Shown: positions 40,705-50,319, counted from the first letter of the stretch. The stretch is 64,000 nt of DNA from Rhodovulum kholense (GCF_003053725.1 NZ_QAYC01000010.1:117042-181041), one strand, 5' to 3'. Notes: generated from the letters alone by a model not told the origin. Translations and numbers: made by a program.

Positions 40705-40726
40705 TCCGAGCGCGGGACCTGGGGTG

Positions 40727-42379
40727 ATGCTGCGCAGTCTCGACATCCGGGACATGCTGATCATCGACCGGCTGGAGCTTGCGTTCCGGCCGGGGCTGAA
40801 CGTGCTGACCGGCGAGACCGGCGCTGGCAAGTCGATCCTTCTCGATTCCCTGGGCTTCGTTCTGGGCTGGCGCGGCCGCGCCGATCTGGTGCGCACCGGC
40901 GCCGCCCAGGGCGAGGTCGTGGCAGTGTTCGAGCTGCCCGCCGGACACCCGGCCCGCGCGGTTCTGGCCGAGGTCGGGCTCGAGGCCGGGGACGAGCTGA
41001 TCCTGCGCCGGGTCAACAGCGCCGAAGGCCGCAAGACCGCCTGGGTCAACGACCGACGGGTCTCGGGCGAGGTTCTGCGGGCACTGTCGGACACGCTTGT
41101 GGAATTGCACGGCCAGCAGGATGACCGCGGGCTTCTCAATCCGCGCGGCCACCGTCAGCTGCTGGATGCCTTCGGCGGACTCGACGCCCAGCTTGACGCC
41201 GTGCGGGCCGCCTGGCGCGCCCGCTCCCGTGCCGACCGCGCGGTCGCCGAGGCCGAAGCGCGGCTAGCCGCGCTCCGCGCCGAAGAGGATTTCCTGCGCC
41301 ACGCGGTCGCCGAGATGACCGCTTTGGCGCCCGAGCCCGGCGAAGAGGCCGAACTCGACGCCCGCCGCCGGACCATGCAGGCGGCCGAGCGCATCCGCGA
41401 GGATATCGCCCGCGCCCATGCCGCCCTCGGCACCGGCGAGGGCGCCGAGGGGCGGATGGGCGACGCGCTGCGCTGGCTCGAGGGGGCGGCGGACCGGGCC
41501 GAAGGACGGCTCGAGGCGCCGCTGGCCGCGCTCTCGCGCGCGCTGATCGAGCTTGGCGAGGCGGTGCAGGGGGTGGAGGACTGCCTCGAGGCGCTCGAGT
41601 TCGATCCGGGCGCGCTGGAAACGACGGAAGAGCGGCTTTTCGCGATCCGGGCGCTGGCGCGCAAGCATGGCGTTCTGCCCGACGATCTGGGCCGTCTGGC
41701 CGAGGACCTTCAGACCCGGTTGACGGCGCTCGATGCCGGCGAGGGCGATCTGGCCGGGCTGCGACGGGCCGCAGAAACCGCGCGGGCGGCCTTTGACGCG
41801 GCGGCGGCGGCGCTGAGCGAGGCCCGCCGCGCGGCGGCGGTGCGGCTCGACGCGGCGATGGCGGGCGAGCTTGCGCCGCTCAAAATGGAACGGGCCATCT
41901 TTTCGACCGGGATCGCCGAGGCCGAGCCCGGCCCGGAGGGTCGCGATGCGGTGGCCTTCACCGTGGCGACCAATCCGGGCGCCCCTGCGGGACCGCTGAA
42001 CCGGATCGCGTCCGGGGGCGAGCTGTCCCGGTTCCTGCTGGCGCTGAAGGTCTGCCTCGTGCGGGGGGCAAGCCCGCTGACGCTTATCTTCGACGAGATC
42101 GACCGCGGTGTCGGCGGGGCCACGGCCGATGCGGTTGGCCGGAGGCTGGCAGCCCTGGCGGGCTCGGCCCAGGTGCTGGTCGTGACCCATTCGCCCCAGG
42201 TCGCCGCGCAAGGCGATCATCACTGGCGTGTGGAAAAGCGTGTCGAGGGGAACGTGACGCTGTCGACCGTGACGCCCCTCGATGCCGCGGCGCGGGTCGA
42301 TGAAATCGCCCGGATGATGTCGGGCGACACCGTGACCGATGCGGCGCGGGCCGCGGCGCGGGCGCTTTTGTCCTCTTGA
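40727..42379 (+). CDS. recN: DNA repair protein RecN
   Basis: 550 residues, SMC-like. Walker A GETGAGKS near residues 29-36, VNDRRVSGEVLRALSDTLVELHGQQDDRGLL, long coiled-coil middle part, then IASGGELSRFLLALK signature and LIFDEIDRGVGG Walker B. It acts in recombinational repair of double-strand breaks. A GTG at 40724 is in frame, but ATG 40727 is preferred. There is no LexA-type GTTC-N7-GTTC site close upstream. Confidence 0.96.
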   Translation: MLRSLDIRDMLIIDRLELAFRPGLNVLTGETGAGKSILLDSLGFVLGWRGRADLVRTGAAQGEVVAVFELPAGHPARAVLAEVGLEAGDELILRRVNSAEGRKTAWVNDRRVSGEVLRALSDTLVELHGQQDDRGLLNPRGHRQLLDAFGGLDAQLDAVRAAWRARSRADRAVAEAEARLAALRAEEDFLRHAVAEMTALAPEPGEEAELDARRRTMQAAERIREDIARAHAALGTGEGAEGRMGDALRWLEGAADRAEGRLEAPLAALSRALIELGEAVQGVEDCLEALEFDPGALETTEERLFAIRALARKHGVLPDDLGRLAEDLQTRLTALDAGEGDLAGLRRAAETARAAFDAAAAALSEARRAAAVRLDAAMAGELAPLKMERAIFSTGIAEAEPGPEGRDAVAFTVATNPGAPAGPLNRIASGGELSRFLLALKVCLVRGASPLTLIFDEIDRGVGGATADAVGRRLAALAGSAQVLVVTHSPQVAAQGDHHWRVEKRVEGNVTLSTVTPLDAAARVDEIARMMSGDTVTDAARAAARALLSS

Positions 42380-42402
42380 GAGTCAAAGGCCCGGGCCAGG
42401 CG

Positions 42403-42423
42403 CGATTTTTCTGCGAAAAATCG
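42403..42423. terminator. Bidirectional terminator between recN and mltG
   Basis: CGATTTTTC-TGC-GAAAAATCG, 9-bp arms with 3-nt loop, T-runs inside both arms, flanked by GGCC-rich sequence. Placed between convergent ends (recN + and mltG -). It has the same build as the central palindrome at 8058-8080. Confidence 0.75.
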
Positions 42424-42449
42424 GGGCCAGGGCGCGCGGGCGCGTGCGG

Positions 42450-43604
42450 TCAGTTACCGCCCTGCCCGGCCTCGATCTTGCGCCAGCGCGCGACGTTGCG
42501 ATTATGCTCGTCGAGGGTCTGGGCGAAGGCATGGCCGCCCGTCCCGTCGGCCACGAAATAGAGATAGTCCGTGGTTTCCGGGTTCAGAGTGGCCTCGATC
42601 GAGGCGCGGCCCGGATTGGCGATGGGCGTCGGCGGCAGGCCGTCGATCAGATAGGTATTGTAAGGTGTCTGCCGCGCCAGTTCGCTTTGCCGGATGCCGC
42701 GGCCGAGCGGGGCCTTGCCGTCCGTCAGCCCGTAGATCACGGTCGGATCGGTCTGCAGCCGGATGCCCCGTTCCAGCCGGTTCACGAAGACACTCGCGAC
42801 CCGGCGGCGCTCGTCCGGCACGCCGGTCTCCTTCTCGACGATCGAGGCCAGAACCAGCGCCTCTTCCTTGCTGGCCAGCGGCAGCCCCTCGGCGCGCGTC
42901 TCCCAGAGCCGGTCCAGAAGCGCGCTTTGCCGCTCCGCCATCTCGACCAGAAGGGTCCCCCGGTCCATCCCGGGCGTCACCTCGTAGCTGTCCGGGGCAA
43001 GGCTGCCCTCTGCCGGAAGCTCGGCAATCTCGCCCTTGAGAAACGCCGCCTGTTTCAGTTCCTCGACCACCTGCCAGCTGGTCACGCCCTCGGCCAGCGT
43101 CACCCGGTAGCGCAGATCGGGTTCGGCCATCAGCGCGTCATAGCCCTCGGGCACCTCGCCCGCCCGGGGGTCGAAGGCCAGCACCTCCTCATAGCGCCCG
43201 GTCGCCGGATCAAGCGTCCGGACCTGCAGCTCGGCGCTGGCGATGCCGATCCGGAAATTGACATCCGTGCCGCAGGTCGAGCGGCCCGCGCGGGTCACCA
43301 GATCGACGATCTCTTCCATCGAGGACTGGGCCGGCAGCAGGAAGCTGCCGGCCTTCAATTCGGCATCCTTGCCCGCATAGCGCGCCCCGAGCCGGAAGAT
43401 CAGCGGATGGCTGACGGCCCCCTCGCCGCCCAGATCGCGCGACACCCCGGCCATGGTCGAGCCCGGCTCGACCCGCAGGCAGATCGCGGTCTCAAGCGGT
43501 CCCGGCGCGGCATATTTCTGCTTGGCCCAGATCACCAGGCCGCCCGCCAGCAGCAGCACCACGATGAACAGCGTCAGCGCGTTCGAGGCGACAGCCTTCC
43601 ACAT
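42450..43604 (-). CDS. mltG: Endolytic transglycosylase MltG
   Basis: 384 residues. N-terminal membrane anchor (NALTLFIVVLLLAGGLVIW), a LysM-like domain, and the YceG/MltG catalytic region with Glu in ASIVEKETGVPDER, followed by VFVNRLERGIRLQTDPTVIYGL and the NTYLIDGLPPTPIANPG hallmark. It cuts nascent glycan strands and sets chain length. Its ATG overlaps the fabF stop (TGATG), so it is coupled to fabF. Confidence 0.95.
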   Translation of the reverse strand: MWKAVASNALTLFIVVLLLAGGLVIWAKQKYAAPGPLETAICLRVEPGSTMAGVSRDLGGEGAVSHPLIFRLGARYAGKDAELKAGSFLLPAQSSMEEIVDLVTRAGRSTCGTDVNFRIGIASAELQVRTLDPATGRYEEVLAFDPRAGEVPEGYDALMAEPDLRYRVTLAEGVTSWQVVEELKQAAFLKGEIAELPAEGSLAPDSYEVTPGMDRGTLLVEMAERQSALLDRLWETRAEGLPLASKEEALVLASIVEKETGVPDERRRVASVFVNRLERGIRLQTDPTVIYGLTDGKAPLGRGIRQSELARQTPYNTYLIDGLPPTPIANPGRASIEATLNPETTDYLYFVADGTGGHAFAQTLDEHNRNVARWRKIEAGQGGN

Positions 43605-44866
43605 CAGCGGTCCCCGCGGCCCATCACGAGCGACGCATTCGTGCCGCCGAAGCCGAAGGAATTCGACAGCGCGACGCCGATCTCGCGCCGGACCGCCGCC
43701 TTGGGCGCAAGGTCGATCCGCGCCCCCTCGGGCGGCGTGTCGAGGTTCAGCGTGGGCGGCGCCACCTGGTCGCGCAGCGCGAGGATGCAGAAGATCGCCT
43801 CGACCGCGCCCGCGGCCCCCAGCAGGTGGCCGATCGAGGATTTGGTCGAGGACATGGTGGTGGCCCCTGCCGTCTCGCCCAGCAGCCGCTCGACAGCGCC
43901 CAGCTCGATGGTGTCGGCCATGGTCGAGGTGCCATGGGCGTTGATGTAGTCGATATCGGCCGGGTTCAGCCCTGCGCGTTTCAGAGCCGCCTGCATCGAG
44001 CGGAAGCCGCCATCGCCATCCTCCGCCGGCGCGGTGATGTGATAGGCATCGCCCGACAGCCCGTAGCCCAGCACCTCGGCATAGATCTTCGCGCCGCGCG
44101 CCTTCGCGTGTTCCATCTCCTCGAGGATCACCACGCCAGCGCCCTCGCCCATCACGAAGCCGTCGCGCTCGGCGTCCCAGGGCCGCGAGGCGGTCTCGGG
44201 CGCATCGGCGCGCTTGGTCGACAGCGCCTTGCAGGCGTTGAAGCCCGCGATGCCGATCTCGGAAATCGGGCTTTCGGTGCCGCCCGCGACCATCACGTCG
44301 GCATCCCCCCACTGGATCAGACGCGCAGCGTCGCCGATGGCATGCGCCCCGGTCGAGCAGGCGGTCACCACCGCGTGGTTCGGCCCCTTGAAACCGAAGC
44401 GGATCGAGACCTGACCCGAAGCGAGGTTGATCAGCGCCGAGGGAATGAAGAAGGGCGACACCCGGCGCGGCCCCTTTTCCTGAATCAGCACGGCCGTATC
44501 GGCGATGGCGTTGAGCCCGCCGATGCCCGAGCCGATCATCACGCCCGTGCGCTCGCGCTCGGCGTCGGTCTCGGGCGCCCAGCCGGAATCGGCCACCGCC
44601 TGGGTCGCCGCGGCCATCGCATAAAGGATGAAATCGTCGACCTTCCGACGCTCTTTCGGCTCCATCCATTCATCGGGGTTGAAGGTGCCGTTCGAGCCGT
44701 CGCCGAACGGGATCTCGGCGGCATAGGTCGTGACCACGCGGCTTGCATCGAAGCGAGTGATCGGGCCGATGCCCGACTGTCCCGCCAGCAGGCGCTTCCA
44801 GGTTTCCTCAACCCCACAGGCCAGCGGGGACACCATCCCCAGCCCGGTGACAACCACACGACGCAT
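43604..44866 (-). CDS. fabF: 3-oxoacyl-[acyl-carrier-protein] synthase II
   Basis: 420 residues. Thiolase-fold KAS II with nucleophile Cys in TACSTGAHAIG, first His in NAHGTST and second His in SSIGHLLGA. Elongates acyl-ACP and controls the C16:1 to C18:1 step. GAGGAGAGG sits just before the ATG. The open frame continues to 46765 on this strand but loses protein character at the FabF start. In many proteobacteria fabF directly follows acpP; here the PilZ gene and a long gap lie between. Confidence 0.97.
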   Translation of the reverse strand: MRRVVVTGLGMVSPLACGVEETWKRLLAGQSGIGPITRFDASRVVTTYAAEIPFGDGSNGTFNPDEWMEPKERRKVDDFILYAMAAATQAVADSGWAPETDAERERTGVMIGSGIGGLNAIADTAVLIQEKGPRRVSPFFIPSALINLASGQVSIRFGFKGPNHAVVTACSTGAHAIGDAARLIQWGDADVMVAGGTESPISEIGIAGFNACKALSTKRADAPETASRPWDAERDGFVMGEGAGVVILEEMEHAKARGAKIYAEVLGYGLSGDAYHITAPAEDGDGGFRSMQAALKRAGLNPADIDYINAHGTSTMADTIELGAVERLLGETAGATTMSSTKSSIGHLLGAAGAVEAIFCILALRDQVAPPTLNLDTPPEGARIDLAPKAAVRREIGVALSNSFGFGGTNASLVMGRGDR

Positions 44867-45055
44867 ATGCCTCTCCTCGCTCTTGGCCCCGGCCCAGGCC
44901 CATTCCGGCGATCTGATACAGCGGTTTGGGCGTAATGGGCAAGGGAGCGGCTGTCCCAGCGGCGTTTTCGGCAAGCCACCGCGGCGATGGCAAACATTCG
45001 TCAACGGATTGCCGCAATACTTCGCTCTGCTCGCCGACAAAGGATGACACGCGCC

Positions 45056-46321
45056 ATGGGACCCGGTCGCGCCATGTCTGTCTTGCCGCTCATCGCGCTG
45101 ACCGCGCTTTTCCTGCTGACCGGGGGTCTGACCGGCGGCAGCGCGCTGCGCGCGGCGCCGCCCTGCCCGATGCATGACTGGCTGGTCTGGATCTATGTCG
45201 AAGGCGAAACCCTCGGCCGCGACGGAGCCGGGCTGATCCGGCTGGATCACGCGCTGAAGCTGTCCGGGGCGGTCAAAAGCGCCGATACCGAACGCCTGTC
45301 GCGCCTGATGGGCAAGGTCGGTCTGGACGACGGGTTGCCGGTGGTCGCCGATTATGTCGGGCTGGTGGGTCAGCGGCTGAGCTTCGCGCCTCCCGAACCG
45401 GACACCCAGGAGGTGGCGCAGCGCATGCAGGGCTATCTGCAGGACCTGCGGTGCGGGGCCGATCCCGGCTGGCGGGCCGATCTGACCCTGCCCGAGACCG
45501 GCCCGCCCGGGACCGAAGCCCGGCCGGTGCAAGCGGCCGGCGTGCTGTCCGAAGGCGCGGAGGGCGCACCCGATGCCGAGGACGCCCCGTCCGCGGCGCA
45601 TGCCGTGGCGGCCACGCCAGAGCATTCTGCGCAGGGGGCCGAGCCCGCGACGCCACCCGAGACGTCTCCTGACAACGAACTGGAGGCTCCGTCCGCCTCC
45701 CGTGGCGGTGCCGCCACCAGCACCGAGGCCCTGAAAGCCAAGCCCGGCTTCTCCGAAGACGCCATCAGCGACGGTCAGGTCGGCACTCGTCTGCCGTCGA
45801 TGCTGAAACAGCCCGCGGCCGCCGGGCCGTTGCGCTGGTTCCTGATGGGCGGCGTCGGGCTCGCCATTCTGGCCGCGATAGCCGGAACGGTGCTGGTGCT
45901 GCGCGCCCGGCTTCGACGCAAGGCACCGCGCACGGCCTGCCACATGAACGCGGTGCTGCGCCTGCCCGACAGCCGTTGCCCGACCGTTGCCGTCGACATC
46001 AGCCCGAACGGTGCCAAGCTCAATCTCACGACCGAACCCGAACCCGGCTTGCGGGGCACGCTGGAACTCAGCGGTGTCGAGGTGCCTTGCCGCATCGCCT
46101 GGTCGACTCATTTCTTCGTCGGGCTGGTCTTTCTGCGCACTCTTGAGAAGGCCGAGTTCGAAACCCTGTTGCACTGGCACCGCTGGGACAATGCCATTGA
46201 AACCGACAAGCCGGGTCAGGCAAAGACCCCGACGCGCGCCGAAGCGCCGGCCAGATCGCCTGGCGGTGCCCCGGCCGCCGCGACGGGTTCCGCCGGGGGC
46301 GGCCGTCCGCTCAAGGCATAG
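45056..46321 (+). CDS. PilZ domain membrane protein
   Basis: 421 residues from this start. A signal/anchor segment near 7-28 is followed by a small periplasmic region with two Cys (37, 133), an Ala/Pro/Glu-rich linker (about 145-250), a membrane span at 261-283 and a cytoplasmic PilZ domain. Both c-di-GMP-binding motifs are intact: RKAPR (R288, R292) and DISPNG (314-319). So it is probably a c-di-GMP receptor with a periplasmic output or sensing part. ATGs at 44987, 45044 and 45074 are alternatives; AAAGGA precedes 45056 by 11 nt. It is divergent from fabF. Confidence 0.78.
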   Translation: MGPGRAMSVLPLIALTALFLLTGGLTGGSALRAAPPCPMHDWLVWIYVEGETLGRDGAGLIRLDHALKLSGAVKSADTERLSRLMGKVGLDDGLPVVADYVGLVGQRLSFAPPEPDTQEVAQRMQGYLQDLRCGADPGWRADLTLPETGPPGTEARPVQAAGVLSEGAEGAPDAEDAPSAAHAVAATPEHSAQGAEPATPPETSPDNELEAPSASRGGAATSTEALKAKPGFSEDAISDGQVGTRLPSMLKQPAAAGPLRWFLMGGVGLAILAAIAGTVLVLRARLRRKAPRTACHMNAVLRLPDSRCPTVAVDISPNGAKLNLTTEPEPGLRGTLELSGVEVPCRIAWSTHFFVGLVFLRTLEKAEFETLLHWHRWDNAIETDKPGQAKTPTRAEAPARSPGGAPAAATGSAGGGRPLKA

Positions 46322-47207
46322 GCATCTCGGCCGCCTTCCTTGCCGCCGACAAAGCATCGACCGGCCACCCGCTGGTCCGCCGGAAGAACCATCGTCAGGA
46401 TTGGCGCTCCGGGGATTTGGGCCGGGCCAGGGCCAGGCGTCGCACTCCGAAGGGAGGGCCCCACTCCGGCCGCTCAGCCGTACCGTCACGCGCGCCCCGA
46501 AGGCGCCGAACGGGACGTTCTCTGTCAGCCGAGTTCCCTGCGGAGACCGTCCCGGAGGTCCTGGGGTGGCCTGTCCTGGCTCTGCCGCCGACCAACGACC
46601 CACCCTGTCCGGCAAAGGCGCCGTGACGGACGGTCTTCGCGAAGAGCGCCCGGCGTCGCATGGCGGCCGCCGCGCTTTCGCTTGGGCAGAGACGGGTCGG
46701 GCCTGCCGGAAGCCATCCCGGCACCGGCCCAACGGCCCGGCCCCGTCACTGCCGAGCCTGCCCACCGGCCTTCCGGGGGCGACCCGATCCAGGCTCGCGA
46801 CCGGACAGCCCCCTTACTCGGTCCGATCCGTTCGATCGGAAGGGCCGTCGCCGAAAGTCCGGATTCGGTCTGGGGGACGTCGTTCCGGCCCTCGAGCCGC
46901 CTCACGCGCCTGTGGCCGGACGGGCCTTGCAGGGAGACCGCCAAACCGGCCAGACCACCGCCCCGGCTTTGACGGACGTGCAACCGCGAGGTCGGCGGAT
47001 GCCGCATGCCAGGACGAGATTGCGAAGAAACCTTCCCCCGGGGCGGCCGCCCGGCCGCAGAGGTCACGCCGGACGGAGGCCCCGGATCTGCCCCGGCGAA
47101 ATGCCGCGCCCGGGCATACAGGGGCGGACAGATCGCGGTCTGTCTCACATGAAAAAGGCGGCGCCCCGGGGGCACCGCCTTCTGATCCGTCAGAGGATCG
47201 GAGCCGC
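46322..47207. other. 886-bp region without a credible gene
   Basis: Lies between the PilZ gene and acpP. Several frames stay open because T is rare, but the translations are Arg/Pro/Gly-rich, lack any recognisable motif and have no matched ribosome-binding sites. The acpP terminator is at its right end (47152-47181). I see no tRNA, no long repeat and no mobile-element signature. It may be decayed coding DNA, a regulatory RNA locus or a lineage-specific insertion. Confidence 0.6.
47152..47181 (-). terminator. Rho-independent terminator of acpP
   Basis: On the minus strand: AAGGCGGTGCCCC then GGGGCGCCGCCTT, up to 13 bp of stem, followed by TTTTT. It begins 27 bp after the acpP stop and separates acpP from whatever follows. 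Confidence 0.93.
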
Positions 47208-47441
47208 TCAGGCGGCGTCCTGGATGAACTTCACCGCGTCGCCGAAGGTCTGGATGGTTTCGGCCGCGTCGTCCGGGATCTCGATCCCGAATTCTTCCTC
47301 GAAGGCCATGACCAGTTCCACGGTGTCAAGGCTGTCCGCGCCCAGATCGTCGATGAACGAGGCGTTCTCGGTCACCTTGTCTTCCTCGACGCCCAGATGC
47401 TCGACGACGATCTTTTTCACGCGGTCCGCGATGTCGCTCAT
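47208..47441 (-). CDS. acpP: Acyl carrier protein
   Basis: 77 residues. The phosphopantetheine attachment Ser is S37 in [11 protein letters not shown]. The ATG at 47441 has GAGGA 8 nt upstream; the ATG at 47447 would be almost on top of the ribosome-binding site, so the shorter form is chosen. Carries the growing acyl chain. It has its own promoter region and terminator. Confidence 0.96.
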   Translation of the reverse strand: MSDIADRVKKIVVEHLGVEEDKVTENASFIDDLGADSLDTVELVMAFEEEFGIEIPDDAAETIQTFGDAVKFIQDAA

Positions 47442-47566
47442 TTCCATTCCTCACATTTGCTCAGGCAGCGAGCCCGTCTTGATGCTGTTGGCCAGGAGAG
47501 GCCCTTTTCCCCGCGCGGGCGCGGGAGATGCAACGCGCGGGGTGCCCCCCGGCAAAAACTGCGCCG

Positions 47567-47594
47567 CCTATAACACATCGTTTACACGACGCAA
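47567..47594 (-). promoter_or_regulatory. Candidate acpP promoter
   Basis: On the minus strand TTGCGT (47594-47589) and TATAGG (47572-47567) with a 16-bp spacer, in the fabG-acpP gap. Predicted leader is about 119 nt. An inverted repeat CGACGC-10 nt-GCGTCG (47587-47608) overlaps the -35 and might be an operator or the end of the fabG transcript. Confidence 0.45.
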
Positions 47595-47623
47595 ACGCTT
47601 TCGCGTCGCAGGCGGCGGCGGGG

Positions 47624-48361
47624 TCAGACCATCACCATCCCGCCATTCACATGAACTGTCGCGCCGGTGACATAGCCCGCCTCGGGGCTGGCCAGATAGA
47701 CCACGGCGGCGGCAATCTCTTCGGGGGTGCCCATGCGTCCCATCGGCACCGCGCCGAGGATTCCCGACTTCTGCTCGTCGGTCAGCTTGTCGGTCATCGC
47801 GGTCTCGATGAAGCCGGGCGCCACGCAGTTGACCGTGACCCCGCGCGAGGCCAGCTCGTGCGCCAGCGACTTCGACAGGCCCACAAGACCGGCCTTGGCC
47901 GCGCAGTAGTTCGCCTGCCCCGGATTGCCGGTGGTGCCGACGACCGAGGTGATGTTGACGATCCGGCCCCAGCGCGCCTTCATCATGCCGCGCATCGCGC
48001 CCCGGCACAGCCGCATCGCCGCCGTCAGGTTGACGTCCAGCACCGACTGCCAGTCCTCGTCCTTGAGCCGCATGAACAGCATGTCGCGGGTGATGCCGGC
48101 ATTGTTCACAAGGATGTCGAGCCCGCCCATGGCCTCGGCGGCGGCCTTCGGCAACGCCTCGACGGCCTCGGGGTCCGAGAGGTTGCAGGGCAGCACATGG
48201 GCGCGCTCGCCGAGATCGGCCGCCAGCTCGGCCAGCGGTGCCTCGCGGGTGCCCGACAGGCCAACGGTCGCGCCCTGGGCATGCAGCGCGCGCGCGATGG
48301 CGCCGCCGATGCCGCCCGAGGCGCCGGTCACCAGCGCGGTCTTTCCGGTCAGATCGAACAT
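47624..48361 (-). CDS. fabG: 3-oxoacyl-[acyl-carrier-protein] reductase
   Basis: 245 residues, SDR. NADPH motif TGASGGIGGAIA, NNAGITRD, catalytic Ser in NITSVVG and YxxxK in ANYCAAKAG, and the VAPGFIETAMT segment that matches FabG. It reduces 3-ketoacyl-ACP. GGAGGAAAG precedes the ATG; fabD lies 31 bp upstream. Confidence 0.97.
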   Translation of the reverse strand: MFDLTGKTALVTGASGGIGGAIARALHAQGATVGLSGTREAPLAELAADLGERAHVLPCNLSDPEAVEALPKAAAEAMGGLDILVNNAGITRDMLFMRLKDEDWQSVLDVNLTAAMRLCRGAMRGMMKARWGRIVNITSVVGTTGNPGQANYCAAKAGLVGLSKSLAHELASRGVTVNCVAPGFIETAMTDKLTDEQKSGILGAVPMGRMGTPEEIAAAVVYLASPEAGYVTGATVHVNGGMVMV

Positions 48362-48391
48362 GTGGTCTTTCCTCCGTTCAGGCCGCGGCGT

Positions 48392-49336
48392 TCAAGCCGC
48401 CGCGTTCATGCTGTCGACGGCCGCGGTCACCTCTTCGGGCGAGCCGACCTGCCGGGTCGCGACCTCGCGCGCGATGCGCTTGACCATGCCCGACAGCGCC
48501 TTGCCCGCGCCGATTTCCCAGATGTCCGTGACGCCCTGCCCGGCCATCCAGGCGACGGATTCGCGCCAGCGGACGGCGCCGGTCACCTGCTCGACCAGCA
48601 GCGCCCGGATCATCGCCGGATCGGTCTCGCCGCAGGCGCGCACATTGGCCACGACCGGCACCAGCGGGGTCTCGATCTCGACATCGTCCAGCGCCTCGGC
48701 CATGGCGGTCGCCGCCGGCGCCATCAGCGCGCAGTGGAAGGGCGCCGAGACCGGCAGCATCACCGCACGCTTGGCGCCGCGCGCCTTGGCCAGCTCGACC
48801 GCACGCTCGACCGCCGCCGCATGGCCCGAAATCACCACCTGGGCCGGGTCGTTGTCATTGGCGGCCTGCACCACCTGCCCCGCCGCCGCCTCGGCCGCGA
48901 TCTCGCGCACCGCAGCCAGATCGAGCCCCAGCAGCGCCGCCATCGCGCCCTCGCCGACCGGCACCGCCGCCTGCATCGCCTCGCCGCGCAGCCGCAGAAG
49001 CCGCGCGGTATCCGCGAGGCTGATCGCGCCCGCCGCGCACAGCGCCGAATATTCGCCCAGCGAATGGCCCGCCACGAAGGACGCGGCCGTCACCGACACG
49101 CCCTCGGCACCAAGCGCCGCCATCGCCGCCATCGAGGTCGCCATCAACGCCGGTTGCGCATTGCGGGTCAGCGTCAACTCGGCCTGATCGCCCTGCCAGA
49201 TCAGCGCCGAGAGGCTTTCGCCCAGTGCCTCGTCGACCTCTTCGAACACGGCCCGGGCCTGCGGATAGGCGTCGGCCAGGGCCTTGCCCATGCCGATCGT
49301 CTGCGCCCCCTGGCCCGGAAATACGAATGCACGCAT
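48392..49336 (-). CDS. fabD: Malonyl-CoA:ACP transacylase
   Basis: 314 residues. FPGQGAQTIGMGK at the N terminus, catalytic GHSLGEYSAL (Ser near residue 89), conserved Arg in LRLRGEAMQ, and VSAPFHCALM (active-site His). Loads malonyl onto ACP. First gene of the fabD-fabG-acpP group. Confidence 0.97.
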   Translation of the reverse strand: MRAFVFPGQGAQTIGMGKALADAYPQARAVFEEVDEALGESLSALIWQGDQAELTLTRNAQPALMATSMAAMAALGAEGVSVTAASFVAGHSLGEYSALCAAGAISLADTARLLRLRGEAMQAAVPVGEGAMAALLGLDLAAVREIAAEAAAGQVVQAANDNDPAQVVISGHAAAVERAVELAKARGAKRAVMLPVSAPFHCALMAPAATAMAEALDDVEIETPLVPVVANVRACGETDPAMIRALLVEQVTGAVRWRESVAWMAGQGVTDIWEIGAGKALSGMVKRIAREVATRQVGSPEEVTAAVDSMNAAA

Positions 49337-49431
49337 CGAATGCCCCTTGCCCTCACTTGTCTGGGCGTCGATCTAACGGCTTGGACCGGGCTTGCCAAGC
49401 GCGCGCGGACCGCGAGGGCGCCTCGCGCCGA

Positions 49432-50319
49432 TCAGCCGCGGCGGGCAAGGAAGTCGGGGCCGCACAGATCCTCGACCTCGCGGGCCTCGATATTGGCGAC
49501 GTTGCGCCGGACCCGGGCGGCGTGGCGGCGGGCCTCGACCGACTGGTTCGAGCCGCGCGCGATCTTGGCCGCCAGTTCCTGTTCCGAACGCGTATAGTAG
49601 TGATTGAGCTGCAGGTGATCGGCCGAATAGAAGGCCGGATCGGCGCGGCCCTTGTGGTCGGTCTGCTCGCCCCGGTCGTTCCAGGTGACGGCTTTCCCGC
49701 CGATCCAGACGCTGTGCACCTTGAGCGCGGTCACGCGCGTCGCATCGACCACCGTCTTGAAATTGGTCACCCCGCGCGCCCCGCTGAGGGGGTCGGCCGC
49801 GCGGCGGGTATAGTTCGCGACAATCCCGCCCTCGGGCGGAGCGTCATGGCCATTGCGGCCGAAATTGTGCCAGGGCAGCGTCACCGAGGGGATGTCGCCC
49901 AGATGGGCGAGCGCGGCGTCGAGGCTGTCGGCTTGTTTCGGCACCAGAAACTCGTCGGCATCGATGCAGGCCATCCAGCGATGGGCGCCCCCGAAATTGC
50001 GCAAGGCATGGGCATAGGCCAGCACCTGATTGTGGATCTCGCGCCCCGACCGTCCGTCGAACAGCTTCTGGTCCCAGGGCAGCAGGGTCAGCCGGTCGCC
50101 CAGAGCGGCGGCCAGTTCGGCGGCGGTGCCGTCGGTAGAGCCGTTGTCATAGGCGTAGACATGGGCGGCCCCGGCGGCGCGGTGGAAGCGTGCCCATTCG
50201 CCGATATGGCGCGCCTCGTTCCGCACGATCAGCACGATGGCCAGCCCTGCGCGGCCGGGCCGGGCCGCGGGTGGCGCGAAGGACAGTTTGGTGATCGGCC
50301 GCTTGAAGAACCCGCGCAT
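49432..50319 (-). CDS. Glycosyltransferase family 92-like protein
   Basis: 295 residues. VLIVRNEARHIGEW, YAYDNGSTDGT, and the metal-binding DxD in CIDADEFLVP (D120, D122) fit the GT92/DUF23 group; LQLNHYYTRS is also typical. The ATG at 50319 has GGAG 6 nt upstream and is preferred to 50352. Probably transfers a sugar to a surface glycan; donor and acceptor are unknown. It stands alone between fabD and yceI. Confidence 0.83.
   Translation of the reverse strand: MRGFFKRPITKLSFAPPAARPGRAGLAIVLIVRNEARHIGEWARFHRAAGAAHVYAYDNGSTDGTAAELAAALGDRLTLLPWDQKLFDGRSGREIHNQVLAYAHALRNFGGAHRWMACIDADEFLVPKQADSLDAALAHLGDIPSVTLPWHNFGRNGHDAPPEGGIVANYTRRAADPLSGARGVTNFKTVVDATRVTALKVHSVWIGGKAVTWNDRGEQTDHKGRADPAFYSADHLQLNHYYTRSEQELAAKIARGSNQSVEARRHAARVRRNVANIEAREVEDLCGPDFLARRG

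Noticed and set aside
46525..47175. 216-codon minus-strand frame in the empty region before fabF
   Set aside because: Arg/Pro/Gly-rich translation, no ribosome-binding site, no family resemblance, and it crosses the acpP terminator.
45987..47573. 528-codon plus-strand frame
   Set aside because: Overlaps the PilZ gene in another frame and acpP antisense; composition is not protein-like.
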